Part shown: positions 49,977 through 60,874 of the stretch, piece by piece
How positions within the stretch are numbered: position 1 is the first letter of the stretch
Layout: each line of letters opens with the position of its first letter
Source of the DNA: Saccharina japonica
Taxonomy: Eukaryota > Sar > Phaeophyceae > Laminariales > Laminariaceae
Length of the DNA: 64,000 nucleotides
NCBI GenBank assembly: GCA_008828725.1
Contig: MEHQ01002721.1
Coordinates: forward strand, 236,260 to 300,259
Direction: 5' to 3'
Program-made: the position numbers and the translations under genes
The notes under the pieces: generated by a model
Told to the model about the DNA's origin: nothing
The model's input: only the letters and a program-made list of their open reading frames with translations
Database searches by the model: none

Positions 49977-52900
49977 AGCAGGGAGAAAGCGACGGTCACA
50001 AAACAATACACCGAAACAAGCAGTTCAAGATTTCAAGACACAGTGGAAGGGGCAGATGCAGTAGTCCGGCAGGGCAGGCAGGCAGGCAGGCAACAAAAAC
50101 AACGACCAACAACCAAAACAACAACAAAATACAAGGCCTACCTACACTATCGATATATATATATATTATCCCACATATATACACAATTAACAGTTCTTCC
50201 AAAACGCCCCGTCCTCCCTACAACTTTTACCATTTCGCATCAGCCAACCCCCACCCCCTTCCACCCACCCATGAATACCCCCCCCCACCCCCCCACCCTC
50301 CAACCGCCTCCACCTACCCTCCCACCACCCCCCTCACCTCCGACGAACTGCCTCAAGAGGGAGCACCATCATGGCCGGTACCCTAGTCCCGTCCGCTCTC
50401 ACGCGCGACTCCTCTCCCGCCGCAGCAACAGCTGCACCGGCGGCGGTGGTTACATCTCTTCCGAACAGATTGCGCCGCATCTGCCACGGGGCCAGCGAAG
50501 CGGCACCTATCCTCCGCCCCTCGAACCAGGCGCCCACGAGGGGGGCCCGCAGCTGGGGGGAGGTGGAGGGGTGGGGCCACCACCGGGGGCGATAGGCGGG
50601 ACAGATGGGATCCCTGCCGCGCATGTAGAGGATGGCCTCTTGCATGCAGAAGAGCATCCCGCGGTCTGTATTTTGATTTTGATTTTTGATTTTTGATTTT
50701 GTTTTTGCGTAATTTTGTTTTTGTTTTGTGTTTTGTATTGTGTGTTCAGTGTTTTTATTTCGTTTTCGTTGTTTTTGTTTTGTTGGTTGTATATGTATAT
50801 TTGTGTGTGTGTTTTTGTGTTTTTTTTGTTGTAAATGTTTCGTTGTTTTTTGTTGACATGGTCATGTTTATTTATTTGTTGAAGAGTAGAGTAGACCAGC
50901 AGAGTTTGTTTGACGGGGAGAGGGCAAGGCACGACATGACAGGGCAAAGCATGGGGCAGGGGGGAGCGGGGAGGCCACGGGACGGGGAAAGAGGCCGGGG
51001 GGAGGGGAGGAGGAGGGGAGAGGAGGGGAGAGGAGAGGCGGTTAGGGGCTACGTAGTCCTTTCGGGCACGAGGTCGAGGGAAAGCAAAAAGAGGAAGGCT
51101 GAAAGCAAAATAAAAAATCGTGAGTCTCGCCATACATGTGATACAAAACGCCTGACAAAGCCGGCCGCGGTCGACTACCCCCCCTCTCTCTTGCCTCCCT
51201 CATTAAAGCATGCACACGTCGTGCGACCGACCGCCACAGCGCACAGCACAGCAAAGCACAGACGCAGGAGCATGATGACCAAAAGATAACCTACTCACTC
51301 TGGTAGGCCGCGTCGAGGCCTTCTCGAAGCCGCTTCTTGTAGGCGAACTTGCCCATCTTGCCGCCCTTCATCCCCCCCCCCAGGCCGCCCCCCCCTCCGC
51401 CGCCGCCGAAACCCCCAAGCCCCGCCGACACCACCGACGCGCTCCCGTTGCTGCTGTCCAAGCCCCACACCGGCCGCGGGCTCGGCACGCCCCCACCCCC
51501 ACCCCCACCACCACCTCCCCCACCATCGCCCCCGTTAGAGCCCACCCATCGTCTGGACCAAGCCCCGCTTCCGACGGCCGGTGAGTTCGAGACAGAGTTC
51601 GTCACGGACGTGGTGGTCGTGCTCGCCCCCGCCACCCCTCCCACCGCGGTAGCTGACTTCATCGACGAGGCACTCCCACCACCGACGTCGCCCCCTCCCC
51701 CTCCCCCTCCCCCCCCTCCGCCTCCGCCTCCGCCAACCCCAGCGGCGATGTCGGTGGGCGTAGTAGCGGCCTGAGACATGGACTCCACGATCTCCCGAGA
51801 CTCCGGGCCGAAGAGCTTGACGAGCCTCTCCACCTTCATCCGGGCGCGGAGGGAGCTATCCGCCGCCGCCGCCGCCGCCGCACTCCCACGACCACCACCA
51901 CCACCGCTACCGCCGACGTGCACCGACAGCAGGGTCAGCGACCCCTCAGCATCGGTGGTGGTCAAAACGGCGCTCTTCGTCGCTGAGGACGCCGGGAGTA
52001 AGCTGTCCCCCCCGCCACCACCACCACCACTTCGCGGGGTGCGCCTCTTGCTTCGCCCGCTAACCCCCACCGCCGCGTCCCCGTCGGCATGATGATCTTC
52101 CAAGCCGTCGTTGGCACTAGGTGTGCGCGGGGGGGCTGGGGTATACCCGTGTCTACCACCACCACCACCGCTGAAGTCACCGTCCTGACCCCCGGTGTCC
52201 GGGGTGGACCGAGGCTGTGAGCGCCTGGGAGAGGGGAAGTAGGAAGCGTGCGGGGTACTTTCGCCACCGCTGCTGGCGCCGCCGCCGCCGACGCTTCCGC
52301 TGCCGCGAGGGGTTCGTGATGGTGTACCCAACCCCGCCGGCCCCACCTGACCGCTCGCCGGGAAGAATTCCCTGTCGTGTGAAAAAAAACGTACAGAAAA
52401 GTTCAGAGGTGGTCGTAAATCACACAAAAGAGAGGGGGGGGGGGGAGGTGAGGGGTAAAAAGCAGAAAAGAAAAAAAAGTGGAGCAACGTGCGTGGAAAC
52501 GCCAAGGGTGGTTGAGAGATTTGGATTGGAGCGAAGGGTGAGGGGGAGGTAAAAGTTGGCGCGAATATATAGCAGAGGTGGGTGGTGCCTGCCGTCCTGA
52601 GTCGGTCAAGCTTCTGGCTCAAAAACAACAGTGTACCAACGGCACCTACTCCACAAAACAACACCTTGAAGAACAACAAAAAAAGTAACAACTGACAATC
52701 CAGTCTGTCCAACTGTCCAACCAATCAATCAACCTTCAAATCAATCAACCAAGTACCGCACCAGACCGACCAACCAACAAAAAACAGAACTAACCAAAAA
52801 CCACTTACCCGACTCCGACCGCCCGCTTAACCTTGTTCACCCCCTGATGGAGACGCCTCGGCAACCTCCCAGGGGTCTTAGTAACCGACCCCCTCTCCCC

Positions 52901-55222
52901 GCCCCCGCCTCCACCCCACATACCATTCCCGCGACTCCCCCTCGGCGTAGACGCCGCAGAGTGCGACGTCAAAACCTTGCTGCGCCCCGCCAACGCGCCC
53001 CCCGCGGAAAACCCCTCCTCCCCAGAGCCGCGGCGTCCCCAGATAGGCGGGGGCACGTTCGCCGCCGCCATTTCTGCATCCGCGGCGGTAACGTTCGCCC
53101 AGAGCGAGCTCGACCGCGGCCGCCCTCCAAGAGCCGGAGCCTCCGGGCGGCCCCGCTCGTCGCTGCCGCAGAGGTCCAGGGCGAGCTCGGAGACTCCGCC
53201 GGGGGGCGGCGTCTGCGCGCCGAGGCTGCTGACGTCCATGACGCTCCGCCGCCGCATGGGGGGGGTGGACGCGACCACGACAAGGTCGCCGTAGCCGGTA
53301 CCGCTACCGCCGCTGCCATCGCCGCCGCCCCTACCGCCATAACCGCCGTCACCGAAACCGGTGTCGAAACCACCACCGAACCCGCCGCCGAACCCTCCTC
53401 CGCCGCCGCCGCCGTTGATACCTGTGTCGCCCATGCCGCCCATGATCCCCATGCCCATGCCCATGCCCATGCCCCCGCCGCTGCTGCCGGGGGGCGGGGT
53501 CTGAGCTCCGGGGCTCAGAGGTTCGCCCCACCTCTGCGGGGTCGACAAGACCGCTCCCCCGCCGCCGAGGTTCGAGAAACCTTTCCCGGCGCCGGCGCCG
53601 ACGTCGATCTCAAGCGTGGCCAGAGACAGGCTAACCGGGCGAGCTCCCCTTCCCCCCCCCGTCCTCCTTCTCCCTGGTACCGCTCCTCCTCGTTTTCCTT
53701 CCGCCCCGCCATCGCTGCCTTCGCCGTCATCTCCTCTTGCCCCCGAGCCGAAGCCGCCGCTGCCGCCGCCGCCCCCACCGCCGCCACCGCCGCCGCCGCT
53801 GCTGCCGCTGCCGCTCCCGCCCATTACCAGCCGCGGGACCCCCGGCGGAGGAGGGTTAGGGGAAGCCTTCCGCATGTGATACTGGTGGTTGCTGTCGACG
53901 CTATCAAACGAAGCCGACGTCGACACTATAGAGCTCGGCAGCGCGGGCTGGGAAGAAGACCACCCAGAGGAAGACCTATGCTGTTGCTGCTGCTGCCTCG
54001 AAGGGGGTAAGGCGCCCTCGCTAGCCCCCAGCACTTTCCACGCCTTCGACCCCTCCACCAGTGCCTCCCCGGACGGCAAAATCGGCGGGTCTATCCGGTC
54101 CATCGCCGCCGCCGCCTCCTCGTCCTCAAAGAACGACCTACCGTCACCACCACCACCACCACCGTTAGACACCGCGTGGTGGCCACCCCCAGCTCCTCCT
54201 CCTCCTCCTCCCCCTCCACCCGCCGACGGTGCCGAGCCACGTCTCCCCGCAGGGTTATCCCTGCCCGCAGCCGCGCTCGCCCGCGTGGCGTCCGTCTCTA
54301 GTTTCGCCTCCGCGGCAAAGTGGCGAAGCGCCGCCACCTTGTCGGCCTCGTCGCGGGCGGCCCGCGCGGCAGCCCTGGACTGCCCGTCCCGGGGGGGAAG
54401 GTGCGCCTTAGCGTGGCCCCTAGCCCCGGCCCCGGCCCCGGCCGCAACCCCGCCTCCACCACCACCACCACCACCACCTCCCACCCGTCCACCGTTAGCG
54501 ACACCGCCACCCTCGCCGCCGTCGCTGCTGCGCCCGCGGCCACCGCTCCTGCCCGTCCTACCCGGGGTTAACCCGTCGCCAGCATCACCATCACCATCGC
54601 CGCCGCCACCGCCGCCGCCGCCGCCGCCGCTGCCGCCGTCGCCAGTGAAGTTAGAACTCGCGCTAGACAGCGCGGGGCTCACGGGGGCCAGGGTAGGGCC
54701 CGCGCTAGGACGACGCCTAGCTTGGGGCGCCGAGTTAAGCGGCATCAACATCGACGGCATGGAGGAGTCCGCGTGGAAATCCGACGCGCTTCCCTTGCTC
54801 GCCCCCGCCCCTGCCATCCCCCCACCCGCTGCCGTTGCCACAGCTGTTGCCGCCGCCGACCCCATCACCATATTTGCTGCTGTTTCCGAAACCGCCGAAT
54901 TCGCCCCCGATCCCCCCCCCACCGCCGTCGACGTCGCCGACGACGATGGCAACCCCGTTCTCCCCGCGTGAGACAAAGAAGACGAAAAATCAGGGTGTTC
55001 CAAGTGATTCCGCCCGTGTTTCGGCTGGGGGGGCGGCAGCGCGGGAGGGGTCTTGTTGGACGCTCTTCTCGGGAAGGGAGCCGAAGCACGGCCGCTGCCG
55101 CCGGAAGCGGGGGCCGAGGGGACGCCGCTGCCACCGCCACCCAAGCTGCTTCGTGCCTGGGGGAGCCCGAGCACCTTACGGGCCTTTTCGTCCACCGCGG
55201 CAGGGATACCATCGACACCGGC
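42731..55222 (-). CDS. Giant low-complexity protein with an SHCW / VWIDxxC / WTRLE domain
   Basis: Ten exons join with agreeing splice phases: 55222-52809, 52371-51299, 50665-50338, 49843-49690, 49152-48988, 48349-48254, 47211-47074, 46683-46492, 46312-43919 and 43708-42731 (TAG). They give 2643 residues. No in-frame ATG lies in the first exon, so at least one 5' exon is missing. The compact core (residues about 1164-1520) holds VVWISHCWMGTPSRPDD, YVWIDASCLPNN, IRALPLYLLCCDFF, YMCSPWTRLERAAL and ITHHNNLAALPKLELIP. This order (SHCW, then WIDxxC, then a Cys/Asp-Phe strand, then W-x-R-L-E) resembles HET/TIR-like signalling domains common in stramenopile genomes; function is not known. Both arms (1-1160 and 1521-2643) are Gly/Ser/Ala-rich and probably disordered. 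Poly-Gly stretches are encoded by C-runs on plus. Exon 6 could start earlier. One intron holds a 368-bp sequence gap. Confidence 0.7.
46396..46454 (+). mobile_element. Poly(C)-tailed short element, 3'-end copy
   Basis: CTACTATGGTCGTGCGACTA, CGGCCTTGCATGA, ATACCCCCCC. It lies in the intron between the last two large exon groups of the giant gene. Confidence 0.6.
46735..47070. repeat. CCATA-type satellite with embedded donor-site duplications
   Basis: Runs of ACCATACCATACC and variants, interrupted by two diverged copies of the 3' end of exon 7 of the giant gene (motif CCCAGCATCCT..GG near 46787 and 46956; original near 47092). Confidence 0.75.
47640..47746 (+). mobile_element. Poly(C)-tailed short element, subfamily A, abutting the gap
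   Basis: CTGGTTGGTGAAAACCCAAC, GTGCTCCGTCCCGG, GGGATGCGAGGGTCTATGG, TCATATGACTACGGCCGTGC, ACGACATGAGT, then a C-run that enters the N gap. Confidence 0.75.
47747..48114. other. Assembly gap (N)
   Basis: 368 undetermined bases in the intron between exons 6 and 7 of the giant gene. It is flanked by a C-run on the left and an A-run on the right. Confidence 0.99.
49218..49303 (-). mobile_element. Poly(C)-tailed short element, subfamily A, copy in giant-gene intron
   Basis: On minus: TTGTAGGGACGCGAGGGTCT, ATGGCCCTGCAACTACGGCA, ATGCATGG, then a C-rich tail. A subfamily B copy lies directly upstream. Confidence 0.65.
49309..49379 (-). mobile_element. Poly(C)-tailed short element, subfamily B, copy 3
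   Basis: On minus: CTCCATCTCGAAAGGGAATG, CGTGGTCAATGGTATGACTA, CTGTAAGGCAAGCAACAAAT, GAGGCCCCC. Confidence 0.68.
49519..49564 (+). mobile_element. Poly(C)-tailed short element, 3'-end fragment
   Basis: CCCATACGACTACGGCCATG, CACGACATGAGTACA, then a 10-C run. Confidence 0.6.
49900..49975. repeat. 76-base G homopolymer (C on the transcribed strand)
   Basis: An uninterrupted run of 76 G. In the giant gene's sense direction it is a 76-C tract starting about 56 bp upstream of the exon 4 acceptor. Its true length in the genome is uncertain, as with any assembled homopolymer. Confidence 0.9.
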
Positions 55223-55728
55223 CTGCCGCGCGGAATACTATTTTCCGAACTTTCTGTGTCGAGGCTTTCGCCTTTTTTTTGGTGTGTGTCCTGTGTGAGT
55301 GTTTTTTAATGGTTTTGCTTCCGATAGGAAAGTAGCCGCTCAAGTCCTCGCGTGATGACGAAAAAGTTTGACCGATGATTTATACCGGGAACCAGATATT
55401 CGTACATATTACGATGTATAATACATACTTCCTATAATATGTACATACCAGGTACTGCTGTACCACAGGTCTACGTAAACACAACGTTTTTTTTCCATTG
55501 TAATTTTTCGACGTTCTAAGTTTTGATCCACACGTTAATTTGTTACACTCGTAATTAAGTGCCGCACCAGCTGCTCCTTTACCGACAGGTATACATATAT
55601 CATATGTCCCCCCCCTCGTGCCGTGCCCCCCCCTGCCCCCCGAATAACGTCCCCTCCCCCCCCCCTCCCTCCCTCGAAAAAAACGCCACCTCTGGTTTTT
55701 GTATTGCACGGCGTTGATGAATTGACAG

Positions 55729-57160
55729 GAGATTGGCAAGGTGTCGTTTCGCGCGCATTTTCCCCGGGACTACCCGAGAACACCGCCCACGCTGCTGCTG
55801 ACGGATGAGCTGGTGCACCCGAATTGGGAGTTTCCGGCGAGGGGTTTGCAAATACCCGGCCTCACGAAGGAGGGGTGGGACCCGACGATGACGATTCCGA
55901 AGGTGAATTTCGTCGTTTCGACATCACAGTACGTTTTTTTTTTTGCTGCTGCTGCTGTTTTTTTTTTTCGGGGGGTGGGGGGGGGGGAGACAGGGGGTGT
56001 GGGTTCTTGTTGACGTAATGTTTTTTTTTTGCTCTGATTTTGCTTTGCCTTTGTTTTTTTTTTGCTTTGTTATTTTGTGTTTTTTTGTTTGTTGTTGTTA
56101 TTGTTGTTTTTTGTTGCTTTGTACTATCTCTTACCCGACGTGCGCTCTTGTTTTCTTCGCGACGATTCCTCTACGTAGACACTGCCTGTCACACCAGGGG
56201 CTACTGCTTGTGACAACTTTACAAAAACATGCCGTCCTCTCCTCACGGTATCAAACACAACACTATCTCGTAAAACTTCCTAGATGAATCGCAACCTTAC
56301 CTCCGTTGTTGCCCCTGAATGCTCCTCACCCCCCCCCCCCTTCCCGCCAGATGCTCTATTACCTGCGGGATATCATCAAGCGTCCCGACGTGTCCGCGCT
56401 GGGCCTGATGTGGAGAGAGGGCGCGGGGCCGCTTGTAGACGGGGGGGCCTCCTTGTCCTCCCTGGGACTAGAGGCGGACACCGCGCCAGCCGGCACAGCT
56501 GAGGCGGCGGTGGCGGCGGCAGCAGCAGCAGCGTCAGCAGCAGCGGCAGCCGCTAACGGCGACAGCGAGCACTCGCCGACAAGTCCGTGGGGCTCGTTCG
56601 GGCGAGCGGCTTCGGGATCGGGGTCCGGGTCCGGGTCGGACGCCGCGAGACGACGCGTCGAAGAGGTGAAAGCGGCAGCGGCGGGGGGGGGGGCGGCGGG
56701 AGGAGCGGCGATAGCGGCGGCGGCAGCAACTGCGGCCGGCTGGACCGCCGCAAGAAAAGGGATCGACGGAGAGCTGGCCCTCCTCTACCTCCTCGACACG
56801 AACGCGTTCCGAACCCTCGTCCTGAGACACCACCACCACATCGCGCAGGCGACGCAAGCGGCAGCGGCGGCGGCGCAGCCGCCGCCGCCGCCCCTCCCGC
56901 CTTTCGGCGGGAAAGGTTCCCCCGGCAGCGCCGGCGGTGGTGGCGGCGGGGCTAGCGCGAGTGGTGGCGGCGGCGGGGGCGGTAGGAGCGGGCGCGCCAG
57001 CATGGGTGGGGGGGGCGGAGCCGGCGGCGGCAGCGGTGGGGGCGGCGGCAAGTCGTTCGGAGCGCGGCGGATGAAGTCCGTCGGCGCGCTGCACGGCCTC
57101 GGGAGCTTCGTGACGCGGAAGGTTACCGGAGGTTCGAAGAAGTTTCAGGGCGGCAGCTAA
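55729..57160 (+). CDS. E2 (UBC-fold) variant lacking the catalytic Cys, with Gly/Ala-rich tail (5' end unresolved)
   Basis: Exons 55729-55902 and 56351-57160 (TAA) join in phase at IPK / MLYYL, giving 327 readable residues. The first exon plus the start of the second reads as the central UBC fold of ubiquitin-conjugating enzymes: VSFRAHFPRDYPRTPP, then LVHPNWEFPARG, LQIPGL, EGWDPTMTIPKMLYYLRDII and KRPD. The HPN motif and the W-x-P / ti-x-ML helix are kept. Where active E2s have the catalytic Cys (about ICLDIL), this protein has LQIPGL, so it should act as an E2 variant or scaffold rather than an enzyme. The N-terminal helix and first strand must come from unidentified upstream exons. The tail has Ala and Gly tracts and a basic end (RRMKSVGALHGLGSFVTRKV). 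It is divergently oriented to the giant gene, with 506 bp between recognised exons. Confidence 0.68.
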
Positions 57161-57970
57161 TAAAAAAATCGTCGGGAGGGGGGGGGGGAGTCACAACCGA
57201 AACAAGTCAGAAATCAGGATTAGAAAACCACAACAAATCAGAACGCTTCCAAAAATAACATTTCGCCGTTTGGTGCTGACGTACTTATATACTTATTATA
57301 TACTTACATAATCAACAGGCAAACCCGGTTTCAATTGTTCGAGGAGCAAGAAGTCGCCGAAAGTAGTACACACACCTAAAAACAAGCAACTACAAAAATC
57401 AGGCATCAAAAAAAAAAAAAAAAAAGCAAGGAATCAGAACGCTCCCCCCTCCCCAAAGGGGGCAGCTGTCTCTGCCGCTTGGTGCTCTGACCTACACGGC
57501 CGGGCAAACCCACGGCTTCAATTGCCGTGTCACAAAAACTCGCCGAAAAAGTACACACCGAGAGAGTCAAAAGAAAAGAAAAAACGAATTTATGTATATA
57601 TATGTACGTACAAACCAGACGGAAAATCAGATTGTTTTCAGAACCCAAACATTCAAGAAATCAGGGAAAAGGAAGAAAACGACGAGAGAGGAGATAACAA
57701 CGCTTCTTCAAACTATAAAGAAATCCGGAACGAAGAAAAACGAAGCAAATCGTATCACAAACGCTTCTTAAATAAGAAGCTTGCCGTGGACAAGGTGTTG
57801 GCGTGCGCATGGATGGGCGGGGCGGCGGGGGGGGGGGGGCATAAGAAGCTCCCAGAGGTAGGAAAAATATTATTCCGTGTCACACCGGCCCTATTTCTTT
57901 TTACCGGCCCATTGTAAAACATGGTATTTTAACCCAGTTAGTACCCCGCACGCTTCAGAAACGTCTGTCA

Positions 57971-58093
57971 CGGAGGACCCTAGTAAATAGGACCAAATAA
58001 AGTTACGTAGTAAAATTATGGAAATATATCAGTATACGAAGTATGTTTTCTGTTGTGTACCGTAGGTCCCCTATTTACTATGGTCCCTCGTAA
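57971..58093. mobile_element. MITE with GGACC..AGTAAATAGGACC termini, copy 2
   Basis: Left CGGAGGACCCTAGTAAATAG; right GTCCCCTATTTACTATGGTC followed by CCTCG. Same family as the copies at 25507, 62084 and 63513. Confidence 0.75.
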
Positions 58094-58439
58094 TACCTAC
58101 AGAGTAAGCATAATGCAATTCCAAGCAAATCTGTGCTCGAAATGATGGTGGTGCAGTCCTTTAGCGGTTAATTTAGAATATAAGAACAAGCGGGTGACCC
58201 CGCGGTGAACAAAAAAAAAATTGGGCCGGAGAAGTTTGCCTAAGAAAGATATACTTTAGAGTTGACGTGCAAACCCACGATTTTTTTTTTTTTATCAGAT
58301 AAAACACACGCTCCCTGAATTTTGCAGCCTCAGATTTTGGTTCTCATATACAGGATGTACATCCTGGATGAGGGCATACAAAACCCGGAACTACGCGCGA
58401 TCGCAGTTCGCAGTATCACACTCTGCTTGCAGAGATGAG

Positions 58440-58536
58440 TTAACCCTTTTAGAACTGCAGTCCCGTTTTCGGGACAAACCACTCTAATTCTAAGTAATTT
58501 GTCCCCAAAGCGGCACTCCAGTCCTGTAAGGGTTAA
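58440..58536. mobile_element. TTAA-flanked MITE (piggyBac-like), copy 2
   Basis: TTAACCCTTTTAGAACTGCA on the left, GTCCTGTAAGGGTTAA on the right, with inner inverted arms GTCCCGTTTTCGGGACAAA and TTTGTCCCC. Confidence 0.8.
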
Positions 58537-58950
58537 GCCGAAATCCTCGATCTCACAGCTGTTTTTTTTTTTTTTTTTTTTTTTTTTTTTGTAAATATAT
58601 ATTACATGGTTTACAAAACTACAATCAAGTACGAGTACCGGGGGTGGCCGCAATTTCGAGACTTTAAAATTTCAGATTTCAACGACGGCGCCTCCGGTGT
58701 TTTTTTTTTGGCGATGATGGCCCAACAAAAAAGTGACTCCGTCCAACGTATTTTGGGCATCAGAAATGTACACAGCGGTTGAATCACTTTTTGAGAGTGA
58801 AATTCGGCATTTTTTTTTCCTTGTACAGCAGTATCGTTCGTAATCATCGCTTTTTCTTTCCAGCTCTCAACTCGTGGGACGTGGGGTGGTGCGCCCCATG
58901 TATTATGACCCTCGCCGGCATTTCTCGTCAAAAACCGTGGCCACAGCAGG

Positions 58951-59110
58951 CGCTTCGCGCTTGGTGCAAACAATGTCTGCCTGCTTGGTGAAAACCCAAC
59001 GTCCTCCGTCCCAGCATTGTAGGGATGCGAGGGTCTATGGTCATACGACTACGGCCATGCATGAATTTACCGAGTACACCCCACCCCCTCCCTCCTCCCC
59101 TCTCCCCCCC
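58951..59110 (+). mobile_element. Poly(C)-tailed short element, subfamily A, full-length copy
   Basis: GCGCTTCGCGCTTGGTGCAA, CAATGTCTGCCTGCTTGGTG, AAAACCCAACG, GGGATGCGAGGGTCTATGG, TCATACGACTACGGCCATGC, ATGA..GAGTACACCCC and a C-rich tail. Confidence 0.75.
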
Positions 59111-59121
59111 GGTACATTTTT

Positions 59122-59245
59122 ATTCGCTTGGTGCTGCAAGCAGTGTCTCTCTGGGCGGCGAAAACCCGACGTGCTTCAATCCCCCCGGCGTTGTAGGGAT
59201 GCCAGAGGGAGGGCCAATGGTCATGCAGCGACTACGTACGTACGA
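59122..59245 (+). mobile_element. Poly(C)-tailed short element, subfamily A, diverged copy
   Basis: TTCGCTTGGTGCTGCAAGCA, GGCGGCGAAAACCCGACGTG, GTTGTAGGGATGCCAGAGGG, CCAATGGTCATGC. It follows the C-tract of the previous copy and lacks a clear tail. Confidence 0.6.
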
Positions 59246-59323
59246 CTTCAACCCATTTAGAACTGAAAACAATATTCCACACTAATTCCAAGTAATTTAT
59301 CCCCGAATATGTGGGACCAGTTC

Positions 59324-59420
59324 TTAACCCTTATAGGACTGGAGTCCCGTTTTGGGGACAAATTACTTAGAATTAAAGTGGATCGTCCCCAAAACGGGAC
59401 TCCAGTCCTAAAGGGGTTAA
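59324..59420. mobile_element. TTAA-flanked MITE (piggyBac-like), copy 3
   Basis: TTAACCCTTATAGGACTGGA to TCCTAAAGGGGTTAA, with inverted arms AGTCCCGTTTTGGGGACAAA and CCCCAAAACGGGACT. A second, diverged member (about 59250-59327) shares its right TTAA. Confidence 0.82.
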
Positions 59421-60639
59421 GGGGCAACAAGGGCAGCACCTTCTCTCTGCCCGTTTACCGCAACTGAGCGACCATACGCCAGCCCCCCCCCCCCCCCCCC
59501 CCCCCGCGCGCGCGAAAATCTATTCTATTTGTTCGGTAAGACATGCCACGCTTCTTTCGTTCACGGACGTATATAGGCCACAGCTTTCCCACCCGCTCCT
59601 CACAGGGTCTGCTTTGCTTTTCGCCACATCGAAGCCACTTCTTCCCCACAGGGTAAGTCCTACCCCACCACATAGTACCCCCAAATAACAACAACAACAA
59701 CAACAACAACGAGCAACTACAGTAGTATGCACGCAGAGGCAATCAATGACATGTATCGCCTTCGACGGCAATAAAAAAGAGGCTGCATGCGCTGCTGTGA
59801 ATCAAGCCGACAACAACAAAAATCTGGTGCGAGAGGCGTGCGTGCGCGTGTGTTGGTGGGAGATAGACCAGACCGCTGCCGGTTCCACCAGTTGACCCAG
59901 ACGCAAGCATCTGCAGGCAGCAGCAGCAGTATCAATAAGCACGCAAAGCCCACGTGGCATGAGCACGCAGAGCCTAGGACTTGACAAATCTATTTACATG
60001 TATCGTTTTCGTTGGCAGTAAAAGAGGCTGCACTGCTGTGTAATCAAGCCGGCTACAAAACAAAATAGTGCGAGAGACGTGTGTGTTGGTGGGAGATAGA
60101 CCAGGCAGCTGCCAATTCCACCAGTTGATCCAACAGCAAGCACCTACAGCAGGCAGCACTACTGTAGTATCCACAAGCACGCAGAGCCTACGTGGCCAAA
60201 CCTATTGGCTATGTACCGTCATGCGATGACGAATAAAATCAGGCTGCACCGTCTCTCACGCGGAAGACAATAAACATGGTGCGTGGCGGTGCTAGCCGGA
60301 GATAGATAGATAGATAGACCGCTGCTTATTTCACCGCTTGACCCCGCAAAGAGAGACACATCTACAACCTACCGTACAAACCCTCTTGAGACGTCAAGAA
60401 GGGGGAGAAACTTGAGCGACCAAAAAAAAAAGAGAGAGACGTCTACGAACAGCAAAAGTGGCCACTGCGTGACCGGGCGGATAATATCACGCCGGCTCGT
60501 CCCGAGGCACAACGCAAGGAGTCTATCTCACGCTAGGGCACTGGAGCAACACGCTCCTACCTACCCAACCCAGAGCGTGTAGACGGATGGTAACACCAAA
60601 GCTCTCAGTGTTTTTGGTCGCTATATCGGGATCCCCAGA

Positions 60640-60723
60640 CCACTATGTCCCGAAATATAAGCACCGTTCGTTTGTATTGAATGTTTAATACACAAACGGT
60701 GCTTATATTTCAGGACAGAGTGG
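60640..60723. mobile_element. Stowaway-like MITE, copy 2
   Basis: CCACTATGTCCCGAAATATA and TATATTTCAGGACAGAGTGG as inverted ends. The interior is a second inverted repeat (GCACCGTT / AACGGTGC), so the element is one long hairpin. Confidence 0.75.
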
Positions 60724-60767
60724 TATGATATTACACCTATTAATAGCGTATAACGCACAAAAATAAC

Positions 60768-60871
60768 CCCTGCCTGGTCGGTGAAAACCCGACATGCCCC
60801 GTCCCGGCATTCTAGGGATGCGAGGGTCTATGGCCATATGAGCCACGCATGAACATGAAGTACACCCCCCT
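60768..60871 (+). mobile_element. Poly(C)-tailed short element, subfamily A
   Basis: GCCTGGTCGGTGAAAACCCG, ACATGCCCCGTCCCGGCATT, GGGATGCGAGGGTCTATGG, CCATATGAGCCACGCATGA, AGTACACCCCCC. Confidence 0.72.
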
Positions 60872-60874
60872 TCC

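Noticed and set aside
53889..54971. 360-codon plus-strand frame rich in Pro, Ser and Ala
   Set aside because: It is antisense to the first recognised exon of the giant gene. GC-rich triplet repeats keep several frames open, and only the minus frame gives phased splice joins and non-repetitive protein-like stretches.
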